Shown: positions 39,161 through 44,254 of the stretch, piece by piece | How the letters are laid out: each line of letters begins with the position of its first letter | How positions within the stretch are numbered: the stretch's first letter is position 1 | Assembly: GCA_900320045.1 (NCBI GenBank) | Contig: ONQT01000011.1 | Span: forward strand, 1-44,254 | Length of the DNA stretch: 44,254 nt | Direction: 5' to 3' | From: an uncultured Prevotellaceae bacterium | GTDB lineage: Bacteria > Bacteroidota > Bacteroidia > Bacteroidales > Bacteroidaceae | The notes under the pieces: generated by a model | What the model saw: only the letters and a program-made list of their open reading frames with translations | What the model was told of the DNA's origin: nothing | Databases searched by the model: none | Made by a program: the position numbers and the translations under genes

Positions 39161-40207
39161 ATGTCTTTCCCTTCGACCATCATCCAATGGTTCCGTGAGA
39201 ACGGACGCGAGCTGCCCTGGCGACAGTCGCGCGACCCCTATGCCATCTGGTTGTCGGAGGTTATCCTGCAGCAGACGCGCATTGAACAGGGACGACCCTA
39301 CTGGGAACGCTTCATGCGACGCTGGCCGACGGTGAACGACTTGGCCGGTGCCTCAGAGGACGAGGTGCTGCGCGAGTGGCAGGGTTTGGGCTATTACAGT
39401 CGCGCCCGCAACCTGCACGCCGCTGCCAAGCAGGTAGTGGCACTGGGCGGTTTCCCCACGACGATAGACGGTCTTCGCGCGCTCAAGGGTGTCGGTGACT
39501 ATACCGCAGCAGCCATCGGCAGCTTCGCCTTCGGCCTCCCTGCCGCAGTGGTAGACGGCAATGTCTATCGGGTCTTGTCGCGCCACTTCGGCATCTCGAC
39601 GCCCATCAACACCACCGAGGGCAAGAAGGAGTTCGCTCTTCTGGCCCAGGAGTTATTACTCCCCGCCCTTAACAGGGAGGGGCAGGGGGCGGGTCTCTAC
39701 AACCAAGGCTTGATGGACTTCGGTGCGACGCTCTGCACCCCGCAGTCGCCGCAGTGTCAGCAATGTCCGCTGCAGGAGACCTGTGTGGCGTTCCGCGAGG
39801 GCCGCGTCGCGGAACTTCCTGTCAAGCAGCGTACACTCCAAGTTAAGGAGCGTCACCTTTCTTATATATATATCAGGTGCAATGGCTATATGGCCATCCG
39901 CCGTCGTCCTGCTGGCGACATCTGGCAGGGACTGTACGAACCCTTATGTATTGATCATGAACAGTGGACAATGGACAATTGGGCAGCACAAAATAATTTT
40001 CATTTTTCAATTGTCAATTGTCAATTGCTTGCAAAGAACGTCAAGCACGTGCTCACCCACCGCATCCTCTATGCTGACTTCTGGCTGTGGGAAACCGAGG
40101 AACGGCCTGAGTTGCCGCCAGATTATTTCTGGATCAAGGAGGAGGAGATCGATAACTATGGCGTACCCCGCCTCGTAGAGATTCTTCTTGAGAAATTGAG
40201 AGAATGA
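39161..40207 (+). CDS. mutY: A/G-specific adenine DNA glycosylase MutY, with two repeat-derived inserts
   Basis: 348 residues. The HhH-GPD fold includes LPWRQSRDPYAIWLSEVILQ (catalytic E33), the hairpin region LRALKGVGDYTAAAIGSFAFG, and VVDGNVYRVLSR with D132. The four iron-sulfur cysteines are C192, C199, C202 and C208 (C-x6-C-x2-C-x5-C). A NUDIX-like C-terminal domain recognises 8-oxoG. It removes adenine mispaired with 8-oxoguanine. Two stretches look foreign: LPALNREGQGAG (168-179), from a GC-rich repeat, and about 266-290 (HEQWTMDNWAAQNNFHFSIV..), from an AT-rich word repeat. Both keep the frame. The last codons (LEKLRE) also lie in a GAGAAATTGAGA repeat. Whether function is retained cannot be told, but all catalytic residues are present. 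Confidence 0.92.
   Translation: MSFPSTIIQWFRENGRELPWRQSRDPYAIWLSEVILQQTRIEQGRPYWERFMRRWPTVNDLAGASEDEVLREWQGLGYYSRARNLHAAAKQVVALGGFPTTIDGLRALKGVGDYTAAAIGSFAFGLPAAVVDGNVYRVLSRHFGISTPINTTEGKKEFALLAQELLLPALNREGQGAGLYNQGLMDFGATLCTPQSPQCQQCPLQETCVAFREGRVAELPVKQRTLQVKERHLSYIYIRCNGYMAIRRRPAGDIWQGLYEPLCIDHEQWTMDNWAAQNNFHFSIVNCQLLAKNVKHVLTHRILYADFWLWETEERPELPPDYFWIKEEEIDNYGVPRLVEILLEKLRE
39658..39697 (+). repeat. GC-rich element inside mutY
   Basis: ACTCCCCGCCCTTAACAGGG then AGGGGCAGGGGGCGGG, a hairpin-forming element (CTCCCCGCCCT pairing loosely with AGGGAGGGGCAG). It is translated LPALNREGQGAG just before the conserved YNQGLMDFGA segment. It resembles the linker elements by composition and symmetry, read in the other direction. 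Confidence 0.65.
39961..40031 (+). repeat. AT-rich word repeat inside mutY
   Basis: ACAGTGGACAATGGACAATT on the left, and TTTTTCAATTGTCAATTGTC followed by AATTG on the right, joined by GGGCAGCACAAAATAATTTTCA. The two halves are partly inverted (GGACAATTG against CAATTGTC). It is in frame in the C-terminal domain. Confidence 0.75.
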
Positions 40208-40261
40208 GAAATTGAGAAATAGTTCAATCAATTGTAAATAGTAAATTGTCAAATTGTAAAT
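40190..40261 (+). repeat. word repeat from the mutY 3' end into the purN leader
   Basis: GAGAAATTGAGAGAATGAGA then AATTGAGAAAT (40190-40220) overlaps the last mutY codons. It is followed by CAATTGTAAATAG and the 20 bases TAAATTGTCAAATTGTAAAT (40242-40261), which recur exactly before peptide C. The purN ATG follows within 4 bases. Confidence 0.8.
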
Positions 40262-40264
40262 AAA

Positions 40265-40834
40265 ATGAATATCGCCATCTTTGTGTCGGGAAGCGGCACC
40301 AACTGTGAGAACCTCATCAAGTATTTCGCCAACAGCGAGCGTGTACATTGTGCACTGGTCGTCAGCAACAAGGCCGATGCCTATGGCTTGGTGCGTGCAG
40401 AACGCTTAGGAGTGCCTACTGCCGTGATGCCCAAGGCACAACTGAACGACGAGGCGACCATGATGGCGCTGATGCGTCAGTACGGCATTGACTTCATTGT
40501 GCTGGCAGGCTTCCTGCCGCTCATTCCCGATTTCCTCATTGACGCTTATCCGCGGCGTATCGTCAACCTGCATCCGGCGCTCCTGCCGAAGTATGGCGGC
40601 AAAGGTATGTGGGGACATCATGTCCACGAGGCCGTGAAGGCTGCCGGCGAGACTGAGACAGGTATGACGGTGCATTACGTTACTCCCGTATGCGACAGCG
40701 GTGAGATTATTGCGCAGTACAGTTGCGCCTTGTCGCCCGACGACACCGCTGACGACATTGCAGCAAAAGAACACCAGCTGGAAATGGAGTATTTCCCGCA
40801 GGTGGTTGAGCAAGTCCTTAAAACAATAAGCTGA
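40265..40834 (+). CDS. purN: phosphoribosylglycinamide formyltransferase (GART)
   Basis: 189 residues, the usual length. It transfers a formyl group from 10-formyl-tetrahydrofolate to GAR, step three of purine synthesis, in the cytoplasm. The N-terminal phosphate-binding segment is IFVSGSGTN (5-13). The catalytic triad is N101, H103 (VNLHPALLPKYGGKGMWG) and D144 (YVTPVCDSGEII), at the spacing of the E. coli enzyme. The ATG at 40265 follows an AT-rich repeat leader. Its TGA abuts the stop codon of the convergent SemiSWEET gene (40834/40835) with no room for a separate terminator. Confidence 0.97.
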   Translation: MNIAIFVSGSGTNCENLIKYFANSERVHCALVVSNKADAYGLVRAERLGVPTAVMPKAQLNDEATMMALMRQYGIDFIVLAGFLPLIPDFLIDAYPRRIVNLHPALLPKYGGKGMWGHHVHEAVKAAGETETGMTVHYVTPVCDSGEIIAQYSCALSPDDTADDIAAKEHQLEMEYFPQVVEQVLKTIS

Positions 40835-41113
40835 TTATTTTTTCTTTCCGTAGTCGTTCTTCATCTTAATGGCAAAGATGATGACACTACAGGTGCAGGT
40901 GATGAGGTTGGTGGTAAACAGATACCAGTTGCCTATCAATGCTCCTTGCACCACAAAGGCTGCACAGCCAATGGCCATAGAAATGAAGCCGGGAAGCGAG
41001 ATGCCGTCGGTGTTACGGGTACGGATGGTTTGAACAGCCTGAGGCAGATAACCTAAGATGAGGCCGAAGGTAGCTATCCAGCCACAAAGATCAATAATGA
41101 CGTTATGTTCCAT
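40835..41113 (-). CDS. SemiSWEET-type sugar transporter
   Basis: 92 residues, the usual SemiSWEET size. Three membrane helices are visible: about 8-26 with the PQ-loop motif GYLPQAVQTIRTRNTDGIS (21-39), about 41-60, and about 64-83. Members dimerise to form a small pore for sugars down their gradient in the inner membrane. The C-terminus is basic (MKNDYGKKK), consistent with cytoplasmic placement. It is a single gene, convergent with purN and divergent from the deaminase gene. The sugar carried cannot be told from sequence. Confidence 0.92.
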   Translation of the reverse strand: MEHNVIIDLCGWIATFGLILGYLPQAVQTIRTRNTDGISLPGFISMAIGCAAFVVQGALIGNWYLFTTNLITCTCSVIIFAIKMKNDYGKKK

Positions 41114-41148
41114 AGTGAATAGATTAGTGTTTTTATAGATTCTGTGTG

Positions 41149-41156
41149 CAAAGATA
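41149..41156 (-). promoter_or_regulatory. -7 promoter box of the SemiSWEET gene
   Basis: Minus-strand TATCTTTG, 35 bases before the ATG at 41113. The region upstream is T/A-rich. Confidence 0.6.
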
Positions 41157-41175
41157 CGAAAATTTTTTTTATTCT

Positions 41176-41209
41176 TTTGTTCTTTTATTGCTTTTTTTTA
41201 TTACCTTTG
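41176..41209 (+). promoter_or_regulatory. promoter of the guanine deaminase gene
   Basis: TTTG (41176-41179), a 22-base spacer and TACCTTTG (41202-41209) fit the Bacteroidota consensus. It lies 31 bases before the ATG at 41241. Confidence 0.65.
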
Positions 41210-41240
41210 CAGTGTTAACTGACAAAATCAACTAAGCACT

Positions 41241-42539
41241 ATGAAAAAAGTCTATAAAGCACATATTCTTTTCACGAAGGAAAAGGATCGTTTCGAGGTT
41301 TACGAGAATGGATACATTGCTGTCGAGGATGGCATCGTGAAGGGCGTGGCTTCTAATCTGTCAGATTTGGATGCTGCTGACGCTGAAGTCGTGGACTTCG
41401 GCAATCGTCTGCTCATTCCAGCCATGAACGATATGCACGTTCATGCTCCGCAGGTGCATAACCAGGGCGTTGCTATGGATTTGGAACTGCTGCCGTGGTT
41501 GCAGAACTACACCTTCCCTGAAGAGGCAAAATATGCTGATGTCTCGTATGCAGAGCGTATGTATCGCCGTTTCCTGCACACCCAGTGGCTTTTCGGCACC
41601 ATGCGCAGTGTTGTCTTCGGCACCGTCCATACTGCCAGCACGCGCAAACTGATGCAATTGTATCAGGATGCAGGTATGGGTGCCTTGGTGGGAAAGGTGG
41701 CGATGAACCGCAACTGCCCCGACAACCTCAGCGAGGATGTCGAGGCTTACGTTGAAGGGCAAGAGTCCTTAATTGCGGAAGCAAATTCTTCACTTTTCAC
41801 TCTTCACTCTTCACTCCCCCCTCTCGTCCGTCCCATCATCACTCCGCGTTTCGTACCTTCTTGCACTCCTGAGTTGCTGAAAGCCTGTGGCGAACTGGCC
41901 GAGAAGTATCAGCTGCCCGTGCAGTCGCACCTCTCTGAGAACACCTCCGAGATAGCCTGGGTGCAGGAGCTGGAGCCTGAGAGCGAGAGCTACGGTGATG
42001 CTTACAACCGCTATGGACTCTTCGGACAGACACCAACTATTATGGCGCATTGTGTGTGGACGCACGGCCAGGAGCTGGAACTGATGAAGCGCAATGGCGT
42101 GATGGTTGCACATTGTCCTACTTCCAACTTCAACATCGCATCTGGTATGGCTCCCATCCGCACCTTCCTCGACGAGGGCTTGCACATCGGACTGGGCAGT
42201 GACATCAGCGGTGGCCACGACCTGAACATGTTCCGCATGCTGGTCTATGCCATCCAGGTGAGCAAGATGCAGTACCAGCAAGACCATAGCAAGGCATTCC
42301 TGACCTTGTCGGAAGCCTTCTGGCTAGCCACCAAGTCGGCTGGTTCATTCTTCGGTAAGGTGGGCAGCTTCGAGCCGGGCTATGAATTCGACGCATTGGT
42401 GATTGACGACAGTGTGTTGTACCCGGACGAGTACTCGCTACAGCACCGTTTGGAGCGTTTCGTCTATGTGGGCGACGACCGACAAATACTGCACCGCTTC
42501 TGCAGAGGTCAGGAAATCAAAGAGCCAAAGCTATCATAA
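41241..42539 (+). CDS. guaD: guanine deaminase-like amidohydrolase with repeat-derived insert
   Basis: 432 residues. Metal-dependent amidohydrolase motifs are H66-x-H68 in MNDMHVHAPQ, NRNCPD (157-161), PIITPRFVPSCTPELL, H230 in VQSHLSENTSE, H270 in MAHCVW, and D321 in GLGSDISGGHDLNM. The ITPRFVPSC and QSHLSEN motifs point to guanine deaminase (guanine to xanthine plus ammonia) rather than other cytosine or atrazine-type hydrolases. Residues of about 182-195 (NSSLFTLHSSLPPL) are encoded by a CTTCACTCTTCACT word repeat and replace a variable loop before ITPRF. The gene has its own promoter and a strong terminator. Substrate is inferred from motifs. Confidence 0.88.
   Translation: MKKVYKAHILFTKEKDRFEVYENGYIAVEDGIVKGVASNLSDLDAADAEVVDFGNRLLIPAMNDMHVHAPQVHNQGVAMDLELLPWLQNYTFPEEAKYADVSYAERMYRRFLHTQWLFGTMRSVVFGTVHTASTRKLMQLYQDAGMGALVGKVAMNRNCPDNLSEDVEAYVEGQESLIAEANSSLFTLHSSLPPLVRPIITPRFVPSCTPELLKACGELAEKYQLPVQSHLSENTSEIAWVQELEPESESYGDAYNRYGLFGQTPTIMAHCVWTHGQELELMKRNGVMVAHCPTSNFNIASGMAPIRTFLDEGLHIGLGSDISGGHDLNMFRMLVYAIQVSKMQYQQDHSKAFLTLSEAFWLATKSAGSFFGKVGSFEPGYEFDALVIDDSVLYPDEYSLQHRLERFVYVGDDRQILHRFCRGQEIKEPKLS
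41785..41820 (+). repeat. TTCACTC word repeat inside the guanine deaminase gene
   Basis: ATTCTTCACTTTTCACTCTT then CACTCTTCACTCCCCC: four near-copies of TTCACT(C/T)T in frame. The same type of word is common in non-coding leaders, here inside a coding loop. Confidence 0.75.
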
Positions 42540-42541
42540 AG

Positions 42542-42572
42542 AAAAGCGCTGAGCAACCGCCCAGCGCTTTTT
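42542..42572. terminator. bidirectional terminator between guaD and the acyl-CoA dehydrogenase gene
   Basis: AAAAGCGCTG, loop AGCAACCGCC (approx.), then CAGCGCTTTT: a 10-bp perfect stem followed by T's in both directions, between the two convergent genes. Confidence 0.85.
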
Positions 42573-42597
42573 CATGATTCCTTAAATCCAAATCTTG

Positions 42598-44254
42598 TTA
42601 CTCGGCAGCAGCCTCTTTCTCGGCGGCCTGGAAGCTCTGCAGGTCCTCTACACGGAAGGCCTTGATGTAGGCGCTCTTGCCGAAGACGTCTTCCTCGGTC
42701 ATGCGAACATAGACGTTGGCGCTCTTCTCGAACAGCTCGGGAGCCTTGGCAGCATCGCGGATGATGAGCAGAGACATGACGAGTTCGGCCGTCATATCGT
42801 AGAGACGACGGGCCAGGAAGTCCTGTGCATCTTGATTCTCCAGTGCCTTCACGTTGGCAAGAGCCTCCTCGTAAACGGGGATGAGCTTTTCAACGCGAGC
42901 TTTCAGAGCAGCATTGGCATCAGCAGGCAGGGCAGCAAACATGTCCTTGATGTTGCTCAGCATCGTGCCATTGGTGATGTAGCGGATGGCAGCAACCACC
43001 TGCAACTGTGTGGTACCCTCGTAGATAGAGAAGATACGGGCGTCGCGGAACAGGCGCTGGCTCTTGTACTCCATGATGAAGCCTGAACCACCGTGGATAC
43101 TGATAGCATCGTAAGCGTTCTGGTTAGCATACTCAGAGTTCATACCCTTAGCCAACGGGGTGAAGGCATCAGCCAGGCGCTGGTACTTCTTCAACTCCTG
43201 CTTCTCCTCGGGAGTGAGCTTGCGATCGCGCTCAATGTCTTCGAGGCACTTGTAGACATCTACGTAGCAAGCTGTCTCATACAACAGAGAACGACCGGCA
43301 TCGAGCTTGGCCTTCATGCGAGAGAGCATATCGTAAACAGCGGGGAAGTTAATGATAGCCTCACCAAACTGCTGACGCTCCTTAGCGTAAGCCAGTCCCT
43401 CGTTGTAAGCCTCCTGCTCAACACCTACTGACTGTGCAGCGATACCCAGACGGGCACCATTCATCAGAGCCATCACATACTTGATCAGACCCAGACGAGT
43501 GCTACCGCAGAGCTCTGCCTTCGCATTCTTATAGGTGAGCTCACAGGTAGGTGAACCGTGGATACCTAGCTTGTGCTCGATGTGACGAACATCGACACCG
43601 CCCTGGCGCTTGTCGTAGATGAACATCGACAGGCCGCGGCCGTCCTTGGTGCCTTCCTCAGAGCGAGCCAGCACGAGGTGGATATCGCTATCACCGTTGG
43701 TGATGAAACGCTTCACACCGTTCAGGCGCCAGCAGTTCTCTTTCTCGTCGAAGGTAGCCTTCAGCATCACGCGCTGCAGGTCAGAACCGGCATCAGGCTC
43801 CGTCAAGTCCATCGACATGCCTTCACCAGCACAAACGCGGGGGATATACTTCTGACGCTGTTCCTCGCTGCCGAACTCATACAGAGTGTCAATACAGCTC
43901 TGCAAGCTCCAGATGTTCTGGAAACCGGCATCAGCAGCTGAAATCATCTCAGAGAGCATAGAGAATACTGCGTTAGGCAGATTCAGACCACCATAACGGC
44001 GAGGCATCGAGACACCCCACAGACCAGCCTTACGGGTAGCGTCAAGGTTCTCGTAGGTCTTAGAGGCGTAAATCATACGGCCGTTCTCAAGGTGCGGACC
44101 TTCGAGGTCGACTGCCTCAGAGTTTGGCTCGATGATGTTGGCAGCCACGTCGCCGGTGATGTCGAGAATCTGCTTGTAGTTCTCGATGGCATCGCCCAGG
44201 TCAACGGGAGCGTAGTCATATTCTTTCGCATCAGCGAAACCCTTTTCTTTCAGC
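42598..44254 (-). CDS. acyl-CoA dehydrogenase family protein (5' end outside window)
   Basis: At least 551 residues; the frame stays open to the window edge (LKEKGFADAKEYDYAPVDLG at the start), so the true start is outside. The GTG at 44148 is not a convincing start because the upstream frame reads like normal protein. Family features are the N-terminal helices, MSMDLTEPDAGSDLQ (flavin-contacting), VKRFITNGD, the middle beta domain (DVRHIEHKLGIHGSPTCELT), and the C-terminal helical domain with IHGGSGFIMEYKSQRLFRDARIFSIYEGTTQLQ. An extra C-terminal helical region of about 100 residues fits the longer acyl-CoA dehydrogenases of Bacteroidota. It is a flavin enzyme that makes enoyl-CoA and passes electrons to ETF; etfAB genes may lie just upstream, outside the window. 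Substrate is not determined. Confidence 0.93.
   Translation of the reverse strand, partial: LKEKGFADAKEYDYAPVDLGDAIENYKQILDITGDVAANIIEPNSEAVDLEGPHLENGRMIYASKTYENLDATRKAGLWGVSMPRRYGGLNLPNAVFSMLSEMISAADAGFQNIWSLQSCIDTLYEFGSEEQRQKYIPRVCAGEGMSMDLTEPDAGSDLQRVMLKATFDEKENCWRLNGVKRFITNGDSDIHLVLARSEEGTKDGRGLSMFIYDKRQGGVDVRHIEHKLGIHGSPTCELTYKNAKAELCGSTRLGLIKYVMALMNGARLGIAAQSVGVEQEAYNEGLAYAKERQQFGEAIINFPAVYDMLSRMKAKLDAGRSLLYETACYVDVYKCLEDIERDRKLTPEEKQELKKYQRLADAFTPLAKGMNSEYANQNAYDAISIHGGSGFIMEYKSQRLFRDARIFSIYEGTTQLQVVAAIRYITNGTMLSNIKDMFAALPADANAALKARVEKLIPVYEEALANVKALENQDAQDFLARRLYDMTAELVMSLLIIRDAAKAPELFEKSANVYVRMTEEDVFGKSAYIKAFRVEDLQSFQAAEKEAAAE

Overview
The window reads as a chromosomal segment of a Bacteroidota bacterium, most likely a plant-polysaccharide-degrading Prevotellaceae member. 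The evidence is the Bacteroidota -7 promoter box (TAnnTTTG), A-rich leaders without a strong Shine-Dalgarno, an HU protein with a Gly-rich tail, a SprA type IX secretion (T9SS) translocon, and a short C-terminal tail of the form (Y)xLxGxxVxxxxKGxYIxNGKKVxxK on most large secreted proteins. No rRNA, tRNA, CRISPR, prophage or transposase was seen.

Layout: 1-2704 holds an HU-like protein and a secreted GH13 alpha-amylase with a starch-binding module. 2820-6611 (minus) is a two-gene galactan operon: a GH53 endo-galactanase, then a GH2 beta-galactosidase. 6812-14871 is ruvA-sprA, overlapping at GTGA. 14902-19348 (minus) is a giant repeat-rich surface protein followed by a 50-residue acidic peptide. 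19604-22669 is a GH3 beta-xylosidase/glucosidase-like enzyme. 22750-36082 (all minus) is a pectin region: a CE8 pectin methylesterase, a small peptide, an ECF sigma factor, a beta-helix protein, a second small peptide, two tandem PL1 pectate lyases, and a membrane regulator with propeller sensor and AraC output but no kinase. 36248-44254 is mainly housekeeping: nadB, a PBP4-type peptidase, mutY, purN, a SemiSWEET, a guanine deaminase, and an acyl-CoA dehydrogenase that runs off the window.

How the parts fit: SprA is the outer-membrane pore through which T9SS cargo passes. The tailed proteins here (amylase, GH53, PL1, CE8, beta-helix, giant surface protein) are plausible cargo. The exo-acting GH2 has a signal peptide but no tail, so it probably works in the periplasm on fragments made outside. 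Pectin and galactan sidechain degradation are encoded within about 30 kb without any SusC/SusD pair.

The most unusual signal is a family of three short acidic peptides (46-66 residues) sharing an ungapped N-terminal pattern MKKxYIxP(x3)V(x2)[IV](x5)L(x2)S. Each lies directly downstream, on the same strand, of a large tailed secreted protein. The second theme is repeat elements embedded in coding sequence: a GC-rich palindromic element sits in linkers just ahead of the tail in three secreted proteins, in the membrane-to-HTH linker of the regulator, and in mutY. AT-rich short-word repeats occupy leaders and also invade mutY and the guanine deaminase gene in frame.
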